Positions 16,780 to 25,248 are shown, counted from the first letter of the stretch. The stretch: DNA of 64,000 bases from Plantactinospora sp039889035 (GCA_039889035.1 JBDQQY010000031.1:52132-116131), one strand, 5' to 3'. Notes: generated from the sequence alone by a model not told the origin. Program-made: numbers and translations.

Positions 16780-17031
16780 TTACCTCCGGTGCGGGCGTAC
16801 GTCGGTGCGGACGTGGTCGGGTGGGTCGCCGAGGGATGCGAGCGCTTCGGAGAGGCAGCGCCACAGCGCCCACGCCTCGTCGGGGGTCAGGGACATCCGG
16901 CGCCGGCCAGCGCCGACGGCGAGGTAGATCGGGTACGGGTCGGGCCGGTCGGGGTCGACGCGGACGGATACCGCCGTGGTGGGTTCCGGTGTGCGGAGCC
17001 GGTAGAACCGTCGTCGGGACGGTGCGGTCAT
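16780..17031 (-). CDS. Small AICE protein (83 aa)
   Basis: Begins MTAPSRRRFYRLRTPEPTTA, contains a beta-rich core (AVSVRVDPDRP, YPIYLAVGAGRRRMSLT) and a helix (PDEAWALWRCLSEALASLG). The start overlaps the translocase stop (ATGA), so it is translated with it. I do not recognise a family. Its position suggests an accessory role in transfer or its control. Confidence 0.7.
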   Translation of the reverse strand: MTAPSRRRFYRLRTPEPTTAVSVRVDPDRPDPYPIYLAVGAGRRRMSLTPDEAWALWRCLSEALASLGDPPDHVRTDVRPHRR

Positions 17032-18650
17032 CGGCGCTCACCGCCGTTGTCCCGGTCGAGCAGGTTCCGCAGCGATTCGGGCAGCAGCGGCCCGGACGGG
17101 CGCCGGGGCAGCGGTACGCGGGTCGGTTCGGTGGCGGTTTCCCGGCCGACCTGGGCGAGGATGTCCGCCGCGTCGACCGGCGCCGGGTACTGGCTGGCCA
17201 TGGTGCGGATGTCGTCGTCGGTGACGTAGGAGAAGCGGACCCGCATCGGTTCCGGGGTGCCGTCGAGGATCACGTACCCGACGCCCTTGGCCCAGCGGGG
17301 CATCTGGTCGGCCAGCGCGCCACGGTTGCGGGCACCGTCGCCAAGGACCATGTCGACCTGCGACGCTTCGGTCAGGCCGAGCGCGATCCGGGTCGGGAAC
17401 AGGTCCCGGAACGGCAGTACCTCCTTGCGCGGGTCCTGCAACGCGGCCACGACCAGGACCCCGACGCCGGCACCCTGGGAGAGCAGCACCCCCAACGACG
17501 ACGCGATCCGCTTACGCAGGTCGGCATCTTGCAGGTACGCCGTCAGCGCGGCCATCTCGTCGATGACGACCACGACCAGGGGGTCAGCTTCGGTCGGGGT
17601 GTGTACCCGGACGACGCCGGCCAGCCGGGCTTGCCGTTCCCGCAGGACCGCTACCGCCTCGTCGAGCAGGTCCGCCATTGCCTCGAACGACTTGCAGGCG
17701 AACCGGGCGAACATCGGCCGCCCGATGGCGAACTCCATCCCGCCCTTGGGGTCGATGACCCACAGCCGCACCAGGCCGGAGGCGATCCCGCCGCCGAGTG
17801 CCCGGACGAGTGACCAGAGGACGGAGCCCTTGCCGCGCCGGGTCGCGCCGCCGACCAGGACGTGTGTCGCCAGCAGGTGAAGCGACCAGGTACGCAGGTC
17901 TTCCCGCCGGGCCAGGTCCAGCGCGGTGAAGTCCGGCACCGTCGGGACCGGGAAGGGTGGGACGACGGTACGCAGCGCGTCGGTTCGTACCAGGGCCAGG
18001 TAGACGACCGTCGGACGATCCCGGAACCGGACCCGGTCGACCGCCCGCAGCAGCCACGCGGCCCGGCCGGTACGGATCGGCGGATCGTCGGGGCGTTCGG
18101 AGTAGACGCGGGCATGACGCCGGCCGAAGGCGTACGCCAGGTTGGCCGAGACCTCCTGGAACTCTTCCGGCGTCTGGCCTCGGACCATCCGGATTGTCAG
18201 CACGTCGAGCGCCGGATCTGAGCGGACGGCCAGCAGTTCCGGCAGGACGATCCGATGGTCGTATTTTGCGGACAGGCCGCACAGGGTCATTGCCTCGCGC
18301 CAGACCCGGCGGTAGGCGAACACCCGCCGAAACGAGCCCAGCAGCGGACCCGCCAACCAGGTCCACCACGATGATTCGTGCCGCCACCGCCACACCGCCG
18401 ACGCCGCAGACAGCAGCACCACCGGCACCACCAGGCCGGGCCAGCCATGCTCGACGTAAAGCCAGACGGCCAGGGCCGCCGTGCCGGTGGTGACCGGGTG
18501 ACGCAGGCACCACCAGGCCGCCCGCCAGGACCAGCGCAGCAGCAGACCGAGCAGCACCGCCCAGACCGGCAGTTCGAACCGCTTCGGCCGGGCGATCAGC
18601 AGGTCACCCGCCGAGGTTGTCACCACTTCACCGCGAGGCCGCCCGATCAC
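17028..18650 (-). CDS. traB: FtsK/SpoIIIE-type DNA translocase (TraB-like transfer protein)
   Basis: A 540-residue hexameric motor protein that moves the double-stranded element into a mating partner. Two or three N-terminal membrane segments (VWAVLLGLLLRWSWRAAWW, TAALAVWLYV, LVVPVVLLSAASAVW) anchor it. Walker A reads GGATRRGKGSVLW; the usual Gly after Thr is Arg here. Walker B is VVVVIDEMAAL, and the FtsK-type ALQDPRKE segment follows. The short C-terminus may hold the DNA-recognition part. Start and stop both overlap neighbouring genes. Confidence 0.9.
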   Translation of the reverse strand: MIGRPRGEVVTTSAGDLLIARPKRFELPVWAVLLGLLLRWSWRAAWWCLRHPVTTGTAALAVWLYVEHGWPGLVVPVVLLSAASAVWRWRHESSWWTWLAGPLLGSFRRVFAYRRVWREAMTLCGLSAKYDHRIVLPELLAVRSDPALDVLTIRMVRGQTPEEFQEVSANLAYAFGRRHARVYSERPDDPPIRTGRAAWLLRAVDRVRFRDRPTVVYLALVRTDALRTVVPPFPVPTVPDFTALDLARREDLRTWSLHLLATHVLVGGATRRGKGSVLWSLVRALGGGIASGLVRLWVIDPKGGMEFAIGRPMFARFACKSFEAMADLLDEAVAVLRERQARLAGVVRVHTPTEADPLVVVVIDEMAALTAYLQDADLRKRIASSLGVLLSQGAGVGVLVVAALQDPRKEVLPFRDLFPTRIALGLTEASQVDMVLGDGARNRGALADQMPRWAKGVGYVILDGTPEPMRVRFSYVTDDDIRTMASQYPAPVDAADILAQVGRETATEPTRVPLPRRPSGPLLPESLRNLLDRDNGGERR

Positions 18651-18829
18651 TTGGCACCTCGCAGGGACACGAACCGGCCCGATGCGTCCCGCACCGGAGG
18701 CAGCGGAAGGACGAGCTGATTCGCACAGCTACCGCACCGGCCCTCACCGCCGGTGGCCGGGTCGAATCGGGACTGACACACGCTGCACCGGGGCCAGTCA
18801 CGGCCAGCCGGACGCCTACGCTTGGACAC
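18647..18829 (-). CDS. Small zinc-ribbon protein (60 aa)
   Basis: Two CxxC pairs (CSVCQSRFDPATGGEGRCGSC) form a likely zinc ribbon after a basic start (VSKRRRPAGRD). It starts with GTG after GAGAGG, and its stop overlaps the translocase start (ATGA). It may bind nucleic acid; no specific function is known. Confidence 0.75.
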   Translation of the reverse strand: MSKRRRPAGRDWPRCSVCQSRFDPATGGEGRCGSCANQLVLPLPPVRDASGRFVSLRGAK

Positions 18830-18871
18830 GTCACTACCTCTCTCGTCACGAGCAGGGGGAAGACAGAGAGG

Positions 18872-18910
18872 GGCGGGGCTGCCGTTCCGCCAAGATCAGA
18901 CAGCCCCGCC
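18872..18910 (-). terminator. Hairpin between the first two genes of the AICE operon
   Basis: GGCGGGGCTG (18872-18881) pairs perfectly with CAGCCCCGCC (18901-18910) across a 19-base loop. On the minus strand it follows the stop of the gene at 18925 and is followed by CCTCTCTGTCTTCC. It could lower read-through into the transfer genes. Confidence 0.5.
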
Positions 18911-18924
18911 CACACTTGATGCGG

Positions 18925-19326
18925 CTACGCGGCCGCCTTCTGCTTGCCGGCCACGCCGGCCGGGGCACGCATCGCGGTAGCCCGCAGGGAGTACGCCATC
19001 CGGCCGTTGCTCGCCACGTACGGCGTGACCGTCATCCCCTCGAACTCCACCGCCTCGAACGGGGTACCGGTCGGCGGGACGGGCTGGTAGTCGGCCGAGA
19101 TCTTGACCGTCGTCTCCCGCGACCGCTTCCCGAGTTCCGGGTCTAGGTCCATCACCCGGACCTGCCACACCCGCTGACCGGTCACTTTGTCCTTCGCCGG
19201 AGACCGTCGACCTGTCTTCTCGTCGTAGTCCTCCACCTCACCCAGCGACTCGGGCACCAACGCGCACCCCGCCGGGAACACGTCTTCACAACGCACGGCG
19301 AACCTCGTACCGCCACGCAGAGCCAT
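18925..19326 (-). CDS. AICE protein of unknown function (133 aa), first gene of the leftward operon
   Basis: A soluble beta-rich protein beginning MALRGGTRFAVRCEDVFPAG, with VWQVRVMDLDPELGKRSRET and FEAVEFEGMTVTPYV in the middle and a Lys/Ala tail. The ATG is preceded by GGAGG at good spacing. Proteins of this type commonly stand first in AICE operons near traB and rep; no biochemical role is known to me. It is separated from the following genes by a hairpin, so it may be expressed more strongly than they are. Confidence 0.75.
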   Translation of the reverse strand: MALRGGTRFAVRCEDVFPAGCALVPESLGEVEDYDEKTGRRSPAKDKVTGQRVWQVRVMDLDPELGKRSRETTVKISADYQPVPPTGTPFEAVEFEGMTVTPYVASNGRMAYSLRATAMRAPAGVAGKQKAAA

Positions 19327-19360
19327 CGCTCAGTACCTCCACCTGTCGTCCTGGCTGGCT

Positions 19361-19449
19361 TGACTAGCCAGGTTGTGTGGATCAAAGGTAGGTCGGCTTG
19401 GCTAGTCATGTCAATGACAGTTGGAGAACTTTCCTAGCTTGGCTAGTCA
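19361..19449. promoter_or_regulatory. Three operator copies in the divergent GntR/operon region
   Basis: TGACTAGCCA at 19361-19370, TGGCTAGTCA at 19399-19408 and TGGCTAGTCA at 19440-19449 are one near-palindromic word, TGRCTAGYCA, spaced 38 and 41 bp (centre to centre). The middle copy lies between a leftward -35 TTGACA (19414-19409) and -10 TACCTT (19390-19385). The last copy sits 16 bp before the GntR start codon. Binding by the GntR protein would repress both directions; this is inference. Confidence 0.65.
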
Positions 19450-19465
19450 GCGGTAATGTCCGGCC

Positions 19466-20308
19466 ATGAGTCTTGACCCTGATGACCCGCGCACCCCGTC
19501 GCAGCAGATCGCCGCCGTACTCCGCGCCGAGATCAAGACCGGCAGGTTCGCTCCCGGCGAGAAGCTGCCGTCACAACACGACCTGGTCGAGCGGTTCAGC
19601 GTCGCCCGCGAGACGATCAAGGCAGCCCTACGGAAGCTGCAAGAGGAACGGCTGATTGTCACCCGGCAGGGCAGCGGCACCTTCGTCCGCGCCAACACCG
19701 AACGCCCGGTAGGACTACGGCCGCACGTCGAACGCGCCTTCGAGGCCACGAACGTCACGATCGACTTCGCCGGTTTCTCCGGCGAGACGCTCTACAACGC
19801 GATTCAAGAAACCCTGGACAAGGTACGCATCGGCCGGCTCACTCCGGAGTCGATCCGGCTACGGGTACTGATCTCCGACATGACCGCCCCGATGGCGATC
19901 CCCTGCCGCGCCGAGGACCAGGCCGACGACCCCGCCATCCGCGACCGCGCCCGCCGGATCACCGACCGGTCGATCCACGCCGTGACCGACGCCGTACAGG
20001 AACTCGCAGACCTGGGCCTGGTCAAGACCGCCACTGCCGAGGTACGGGTGCACAAGGCAGCCCCGCTGTTCAAACTGTTCATCATCAACGAACAGGAAGC
20101 GTTCTTCGGCTTCTACCCGGTCGTCGAGCACACCGTGATGATCGACGGCAAGCCGATGGCGATCTACGACGCGATGGGCAAGGACGCGATCCTGTTCCCG
20201 TTCACGCCCAGCGACGAGGACGCCTCCAACGACGCCCTCTACGTCGAGCAGGCCCGCGCCTGGTTCGACAGCATGTGGACCACGATCGCCCGCGAGTACG
20301 CCTCGTGA
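19466..20308 (+). CDS. GntR-family transcriptional regulator
   Basis: A 280-residue repressor with an N-terminal winged helix (PSQQIAAVLRAEIKTGRFAP, then LPSQHDLVERFSVARETIKA and GSGTFVRA, about residues 8-75) and a C-terminal ligand or dimerisation domain that does not look like plain UTRA or FCD. KorSA of pSAM2 is a GntR-type repressor of this kind. It is divergent from the transfer/replication operon, with three operator copies between. The stop overlaps the next gene (GTGA). Confidence 0.85.
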   Translation: MSLDPDDPRTPSQQIAAVLRAEIKTGRFAPGEKLPSQHDLVERFSVARETIKAALRKLQEERLIVTRQGSGTFVRANTERPVGLRPHVERAFEATNVTIDFAGFSGETLYNAIQETLDKVRIGRLTPESIRLRVLISDMTAPMAIPCRAEDQADDPAIRDRARRITDRSIHAVTDAVQELADLGLVKTATAEVRVHKAAPLFKLFIINEQEAFFGFYPVVEHTVMIDGKPMAIYDAMGKDAILFPFTPSDEDASNDALYVEQARAWFDSMWTTIAREYAS

Positions 20309-20994
20309 GCCCCACCGACCTCGCCGCCGTCGTCGACCGCGCCCGCGTCATCCTGCTCGACTTCGACGGACCGGTGTGCAGCATCTTCGCCCAGCACCCC
20401 GCATCGACCGTCGCCCACGAACTGCGCCGCCTGCTCGTCGACCAGGGCGTGACGCTGCCCGCCGAAATCCTGCACGAGCCCGACCCGTTGACCGTCCTAC
20501 GCTTCACCGCCACATTGGGCCGCCCCGCCGTCGTCCGCCAGGCCGAAGAGGCGCTGACCCGCGAGGAGGTCACCGCGGCCCGTACCGCCGAACCGACCCC
20601 GTACGGCCGAGAGGTCATCGTCGCCGCACACCAGACCGGCCGCCGAGTCGCCGTCGTCTCGAACAACTCCGCCGACGCCGTCCACACCTACCTAGCCGGT
20701 CGCCGCCTCACCAGCTACATACACCCGGTCATCGGCCGCGCCCACGCCAACCCGAACCGGATGAAGCCGAACCCGGCCCCGATCCTGGACGCCATCCGCG
20801 AGCTGCACGCCGATCCCGGGCATTGCCTCCTGGTCGGTGACTCACTCAGCGACATCGAAGCCGCCCACGCCGCCGGGGTCGCCGCCATCGGGTACGCCAA
20901 CAAGCCCGGCAAACGCGAACGGTTCGCCGCAGCGGACGCGGTCATCGACAGCATGGCCGAACTGGTAACCGCCTTCGCCGTCGACGAGCTGTAG
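20305..20994 (+). CDS. HAD-family hydrolase
   Basis: A 229-residue phosphatase-like protein. HAD motifs are visible: ILLDFDGPV (nucleophile Asp near 20), VVSNNSADAV (motif II Ser) and VGDSLSDIEAA (motif IV), with a conserved Lys region (NRMKPNPAP). It may act on a small phosphorylated metabolite or nucleotide. The GTG start overlaps the GntR stop, so both are made together, an arrangement I associate with AICEs. A strong hairpin ends the unit. Confidence 0.85.
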   Translation: MSPTDLAAVVDRARVILLDFDGPVCSIFAQHPASTVAHELRRLLVDQGVTLPAEILHEPDPLTVLRFTATLGRPAVVRQAEEALTREEVTAARTAEPTPYGREVIVAAHQTGRRVAVVSNNSADAVHTYLAGRRLTSYIHPVIGRAHANPNRMKPNPAPILDAIRELHADPGHCLLVGDSLSDIEAAHAAGVAAIGYANKPGKRERFAAADAVIDSMAELVTAFAVDEL

Positions 20995-21010
20995 CAGCAC
21001 CCACCCCGCA

Positions 21011-21051
21011 CACGAGCGCCCCGGTCGATCATCCCCGGGGCGTTACTCGTG
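21011..21051. terminator. Bidirectional terminator between HAD and NUDIX genes
   Basis: CACGAG and GCCCCGG pair with CCGGGGC and CTCGTG further right around a TCGATCATC loop, giving a long interrupted stem. It lies between two convergent genes, starting 17 bases after the HAD stop. Confidence 0.7.
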
Positions 21052-21054
21052 CCC

Positions 21055-21522
21055 TCAGTCGACGTGCGGCACCCGCCCCGCCAGGTAGTCCGCGATCTGC
21101 CGCCGCATCGTCGGATGGATGTCCAGACCCGCCAGCTCATCCGGCAGGAACCAGGCAACGTCGCTCGCCTCGTCGTTCGCCGCCGGAGCACCGCCGACCG
21201 GCCGCGCCAGCAACGTCACCTCGTACTCCTGACGAACCTCACCATCGGAATACGCCACGATGTGCCCCGGGTCGGAGTAGACGCCGACGATGCCGGTCAC
21301 CTCGACCTCGACCCCGGTCTCTTCCAGCGTCTCCCGAACCGCACACTCTGTCGGAGTCTCGCCGATCTCCATCTTGCCCATCGGCAACGCCCACTGGTCA
21401 GTGTCGCGCCGCCGTTGCAGCAGGATCGCGCCCTGGGCGTCGACCGCCAGCACACCGCAGGCAGGAACGAGGGTGTTCGCCTTCGGCGCGTCCGGATCGT
21501 TCCAGTGCTCGACCCGCCCCAT
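21055..21522 (-). CDS. NUDIX hydrolase (AICE-borne)
   Basis: A 155-residue hydrolase with an intact NUDIX box (GKMEIGETPTECAVRETLEE, then TGVEV). The rest (GVLAVDAQGAILLQRRRDTD, QWALPMG) is typical of MutT-like enzymes. NUDIX genes are a recurring part of AICEs and have been proposed to influence element activation. The ATG at 21522 follows GGAGGTCTGAG. It is directly downstream of the XRE gene on the same strand, so the pair is likely one operon. Confidence 0.85.
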   Translation of the reverse strand: MGRVEHWNDPDAPKANTLVPACGVLAVDAQGAILLQRRRDTDQWALPMGKMEIGETPTECAVRETLEETGVEVEVTGIVGVYSDPGHIVAYSDGEVRQEYEVTLLARPVGGAPAANDEASDVAWFLPDELAGLDIHPTMRRQIADYLAGRVPHVD

Positions 21523-21524
21523 TC

Positions 21525-22280
21525 TCAGACCTCCGTCCCCAGCCACGGCACCGCCGTAGCCCACACCCGGTCGAAGCTGGTCGCGTAGTGCTCGAACAGC
21601 CCGCCACCGTCGACCTTACGGAGATGGAACGTCGGATTGGCCGACGCCGCCTCACCATACGCATGCGGGTTCGTCAGAATCTCGTCGTCGTACCGGAACA
21701 GGCTCGCGTAGAGCGTGGTCGGATGGAGCCGAACCTCGCACCCGTCCACGCCCGCCAGCTCCCGGTAGTACGTCAACGACGCCCGGATCTTCGCCGCCAG
21801 CGTGCCGCCAAGCCCTTCCTCCCGATCCCGAACCGCTACCGCGTCACTCGCCGGATCGCCAAAACACAACCGGACCTGCACCCCGGCCGACAGCCGATCA
21901 GCAAGCATCCGCGCCACCCGAGGCTGCGTCTGAGCGAAAAACGTTCCGGAGAACACCAGCACGTCAATCCGCTCCTGAGCCTCCGTCAACAGCCGTAGCC
22001 ACGTCTCACGCGGAACCGACGCCCGATCCGGGAAGACCTCGATTAATTCCGCACGGCTGGCCTCCTCCCGCTTGCCGGAGACCGAGGCGAGCACAGCAGG
22101 CCACAGGTACGCCTCTTCCGCACCCAACCGCCGCGCCGTCGCCCACCGATGCCGCCGATGCGGAACCCGACCGAGACTGATCCACCGCTCTACCGTCTTC
22201 GGATCCACGCCGCACTCATCGGCCAGGTCCTCAACGCGGACGCCACGACGAACCATCACCGTCCGCAGACGTTCGTTCAT
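21525..22280 (-). CDS. XRE-type regulator with phospholipase D-like C-terminal domain
   Basis: A 251-residue protein. The N-terminal helix-turn-helix reads MNERLRTVMVRRGVRVEDLA, then DECGVDPKTVERWISLGRVP. The rest resembles the PLD-like/TIR-like effector half often linked to such regulators (RIDVLVFSGTFFAQTQP, AGVQVRLCFGDPASDAV). The full HKD catalytic motif is not seen. The start at 22280 gives the usual family N-terminus. Its stop lies 3 bases before the NUDIX ATG. It is probably a regulator paired with the NUDIX protein; the signal is unknown. Confidence 0.75.
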   Translation of the reverse strand: MNERLRTVMVRRGVRVEDLADECGVDPKTVERWISLGRVPHRRHRWATARRLGAEEAYLWPAVLASVSGKREEASRAELIEVFPDRASVPRETWLRLLTEAQERIDVLVFSGTFFAQTQPRVARMLADRLSAGVQVRLCFGDPASDAVAVRDREEGLGGTLAAKIRASLTYYRELAGVDGCEVRLHPTTLYASLFRYDDEILTNPHAYGEAASANPTFHLRKVDGGGLFEHYATSFDRVWATAVPWLGTEV

Positions 22281-22549
22281 CTCCCCATTGGACGTCTCCT
22301 GCACCGGACGTTTCAAGCCCGTCACAGGACGTTTCCCAACGCCCTCAGACGTCGACCACCAGTCCATCAGGGCGGCTGCGCCGTACCCGCCACCAGCCGT
22401 TGACTACACACCGTCGTACGGAATTGTCCCTGCCTTCGTGCCCGCCGCAATGGCCGCGAGGGCAGGTGAGTACGACACCACCGGTCGGGGTGCGGGAAAT
22501 CACTTTCTAGCCCGCGCCCCGACCTCCGGGACCGATAGGAGAACGGGAC

Positions 22550-22888
22550 GTGTACGGACGGCGACAGCCCAGAGAGTGGCCACCCCGAAACTCGATCATG
22601 CCTGGGGCAAGCCAACATCCATCATGGGTGGCGGAGCCGGCCGAGCCGGATGATCGGTTCGTCCTTCACATACCCTTCCGCGCCTCAGACATCGGCGCAG
22701 CCTTCAAGAGAGCGGGGCTAGTCGCCGACATCTTCGTGTTCCTGCCTGACTTCGACCAGGGCGAGAGCACCGTCACATATGAAGGCGATCAGGTAAATCA
22801 CTATCTCGTAATCTGCGATCGACGATTACCCAACGGAACCCGCTGCCCCCTCCACCGCTGCCACTCAGGCGAATGCCGTCCCGCCTAG
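22550..22888 (+). CDS. Hypothetical protein with Cys/His-rich tail
   Basis: A 112-residue protein starting at GTG after GGAG at good spacing. The middle (FVLHIPFRASDIGAAFKRAG, FVFLPDFDQGE) looks folded. The end has a Cys/His cluster (CDRRLPNGTRCPLHRCHSGE, then C) that may bind zinc. I do not recognise the family. It is divergent from the XRE gene and lies upstream of the convergent DUF262 gene. Confidence 0.5.
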   Translation: MYGRRQPREWPPRNSIMPGASQHPSWVAEPAEPDDRFVLHIPFRASDIGAAFKRAGLVADIFVFLPDFDQGESTVTYEGDQVNHYLVICDRRLPNGTRCPLHRCHSGECRPA

Positions 22889-23139
22889 AGAATGGCGTTC
22901 ATCCTGGTTCCTAGCTGACGGACCGTCTATACGTCCTCTAATACGGCCCGAGACGTGCTGCACGCCTGCGTCACCACCTAGACGGCCCGTCGCCCAGCCA
23001 GGTAGGAAGCCGGGTGACCGGGCCAATTCCAGTCGGCTGGCGCGGAAAGCAAGAAACCCGGTGGGACGTTGCAAAACGGCAGACGGTTGGCTTTTGGTGT
23101 GATCGGCCGGAAGTCCGTGGTTTGCTCGATTCCCATTGA
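22889..23139. other. Gap between the hypothetical gene and the DUF262 gene
   Basis: No gene or strong hairpin is seen. Composition shifts here from the GC-rich AICE core to the AT-richer cargo gene at 23140-24939, which suggests a junction. Confidence 0.4.
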
Positions 23140-24939
23140 CTAGGTCGGAAACCGGCGTACTAGTTCAATTACTGCGGCCGGGTCCGCGACATGGTCTGTG
23201 TTTGGTCCTCGGCGTACGTAGAACTGTCCGTCGTAAGTAACGGGAGAGCTACCAGATTCTGGCTCCATTTTCCAGAGCAAGTAATCCTTGTAGCGGAAGG
23301 GAACCAGGGTCGCGGCGAGCCGGTTGGCAAATGCAGGCTCAAGCTTTGAGCTTTTTATCCGATCAACACACCATCGGAAATGCTCGTCAACTGACCTCCC
23401 CATGGAATCCAACTCATGCTGCGTGCCAGTCACATAGAATCGGTCGAGCCTGTGGTATTCCACGCCAGTAAACCGGCGCACCGCTTCTGCGTCCGCTCGG
23501 TCATCAGCGACGCCGATGAAAATGACGCCCTTGACTCCGGGTCTCGTGTTGGCCATCGCAGACGCGATTTTCAAGACCTTATCGAAGCTAGAAGAATCGA
23601 AAGCCTTCGGATCGTCTAGCCTACAGAAACCCTGCTTCAATTCGAAGAGAGATTCTTCCGTCAAGGCCATCCTCAACGTCGACTCGAAGCGTAGAGCCTG
23701 CTCCTGCAACTGAACCCTATGTTGATCAGTCACAGGCTTGAAGTATGGCTGGAGGTAACCCTTTACCGCATTAATTAGGGCACTCTTTCTCTCACTCCCC
23801 CAGTTCCCACCACCGGGAATACTGAGATCCTTGTCCCAGAAGTTCTTCAACGCCTGGGACAACTCCTTAGTGCTCTTCGGTGCCATATTCTCATCGTGCA
23901 TCAGTTGGGCAACAGCGACGAAATGAGCGTGGAAGTACCTCGGTACCCCTCGGGGGTTTTGTTGCGATACCGTCCAAGTCGAGTACGGCATTCCTACGCT
24001 TTCGAGCGTCTCTGTCAGGAGATCCAGCGTCTCCATGAAGCGCCGTTCCACCTCAGCTTGCCCCATGGTCAGCAAACGGGTCCGTACGGCGGTAGATGAT
24101 GTAGATGCTGTGCTCTTCTCGGAACTATAGGCCGCGTTGCGATAGTCAGTTCCGCTACTTGCCAGAGGGCGAAGGATCAGGTCCAGCAGGATATCAAGAA
24201 CCAGCTCTTCATCGCGCGACTCACGAACAGCGTCGCGAGAAAGAATGCCCTGCTTCACCCAGAATATGTCGGCATCATAAATCCCGTATTCGAGCTTCTC
24301 GTCGACAATGCTGATGCGGGGCATCTCTTCAAGCTTGACGTAGTCCGTCAGCGAGGCATCGCCTCGCACTGCGGCACTGATACGCCGCACCAACCCAGCA
24401 ATCTCTACCGTCGCCCCGGCCTGCCTGATCTCTTGCAGGCTAAGGTGTCGACCCGAGGCGTTGATGCGCCGGAATACCTCGTCGACAGACGATTCACTAG
24501 CGGATCGGTATGTCGACACCGGCAACTGGTAGTTCACGAAATCCCTGCAAACCACTCGATCGAAAGCTGGGAGTTTTTGAATAAGCTGGTGATGATCCTT
24601 GAGGTACTTGGTGTCGGCCAGCGTCTCAAGATCGAAGTAGTGACCGTCGACGCTGAAGTCGTTCTCAATGAATGAGAATATAGCATTCAGTCGCTGCAGG
24701 CCATCAATAGCCTCCAGCTTAACGGCGTTCTCAAATTGCGTCTCGGCCAAGAGAATCAGCGGAATTGGCAATCGCTTAAGGATGGAATCAACAAGCAGTC
24801 GCTTCTCCGAGACGGACCACACAAGCTTCCGCTGATACCGGCGGTTCACAAGAAATCGCTTCTGTGTATACCAGCCATACAGCTGTTGTAGATTCTCGCC
24901 CTGTACAGACAGCTCGGTCGGCGCTTGTGGTTGAGCCAC
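23140..24939 (-). CDS. DUF262 protein fused to a Schlafen-type AlbA_2 domain (candidate defence gene)
   Basis: A 599-residue protein starting at GTG after GAGGGGGG. The N-terminal half is DUF262, the GmrS/ParB-like nucleotide-hydrolysing domain: RRYQRKLVWSVSEKRLLVDS (33-52) and LEAIDGLQRLNAIF with DGLQR at 79-83, a variant of the usual DGQQR. FRRINASGRHLSLQEIR follows. The C-terminal part, from about 425, matches the Schlafen AlbA_2 domain: LFELKQGF, then KIASAMANTRPGVKGVIFIG, VADD, and near the end YDGQFYVRRGPNT. No GmrD/HNH partner (DUF1524) is present. DUF262 proteins act in several anti-phage systems and AlbA_2 domains occur in others. Codon use is visibly AT-richer than the surrounding element, so it was probably acquired separately. 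Confidence 0.75.
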   Translation of the reverse strand: MAQPQAPTELSVQGENLQQLYGWYTQKRFLVNRRYQRKLVWSVSEKRLLVDSILKRLPIPLILLAETQFENAVKLEAIDGLQRLNAIFSFIENDFSVDGHYFDLETLADTKYLKDHHQLIQKLPAFDRVVCRDFVNYQLPVSTYRSASESSVDEVFRRINASGRHLSLQEIRQAGATVEIAGLVRRISAAVRGDASLTDYVKLEEMPRISIVDEKLEYGIYDADIFWVKQGILSRDAVRESRDEELVLDILLDLILRPLASSGTDYRNAAYSSEKSTASTSSTAVRTRLLTMGQAEVERRFMETLDLLTETLESVGMPYSTWTVSQQNPRGVPRYFHAHFVAVAQLMHDENMAPKSTKELSQALKNFWDKDLSIPGGGNWGSERKSALINAVKGYLQPYFKPVTDQHRVQLQEQALRFESTLRMALTEESLFELKQGFCRLDDPKAFDSSSFDKVLKIASAMANTRPGVKGVIFIGVADDRADAEAVRRFTGVEYHRLDRFYVTGTQHELDSMGRSVDEHFRWCVDRIKSSKLEPAFANRLAATLVPFRYKDYLLWKMEPESGSSPVTYDGQFYVRRGPNTDHVADPAAVIELVRRFPT

Positions 24940-25233
24940 GGGTCCCCCCTCGTTCGCTGTACTCTAGCCGAACATCGAGGAACGCGGCAGCCCGACGCGG
25001 TCAAGGCGTCAGCCGGGATACAACACTCCTGGACTGACCTCGGCCAGGGCATGGAGGGCGACTATGTGCCCGACGCATGTCTGTTCAGTCGGTCAGCAGG
25101 GGTTACGGGATATTGACCTGCCCCCTAGACAGAGCTACGGCTAGCCTGGCCAACCGCCTGCACTGGAAGCCGAGGGCGTGGATCGAGACATCTTCTAAAC
25201 AGTGGTTCGCCCAGGCCCGATCAAGGCTTGCAT
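24940..25233. other. Gap between the DUF262 gene and the IS element
   Basis: Holds the upstream region of the DUF262 gene (TAGAGT is a possible -10 on the minus strand) and two overlapping copies of a 13-bp unit, TCAAGGCTTGCAT, from 25221. The second copy runs into the target duplication of the IS. A short plus-strand frame at about 25052 has no ribosome site and I do not call it. Confidence 0.5.
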
Positions 25234-25248
25234 TCAAGGCTTGCATTC
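25234..25248. repeat. Left 15-bp target-site duplication of the IS
   Basis: TCAAGGCTTGCATTC directly precedes the left IS end and is repeated exactly at 27241-27255. A further copy overlaps it at 25221-25235, so the target itself already held a short tandem repeat. Confidence 0.85.

Noticed and set aside
23140..24939. A complete GmrSD-type type IV restriction enzyme
   Set aside because: The DUF1524/HNH half is absent; the C-terminus fits an AlbA_2 domain instead.
25052..25118. A short plus-strand peptide gene beginning MEGDYVPD
   Set aside because: There is no ribosome site and no conserved feature, and it lies in a repeat-rich gap.
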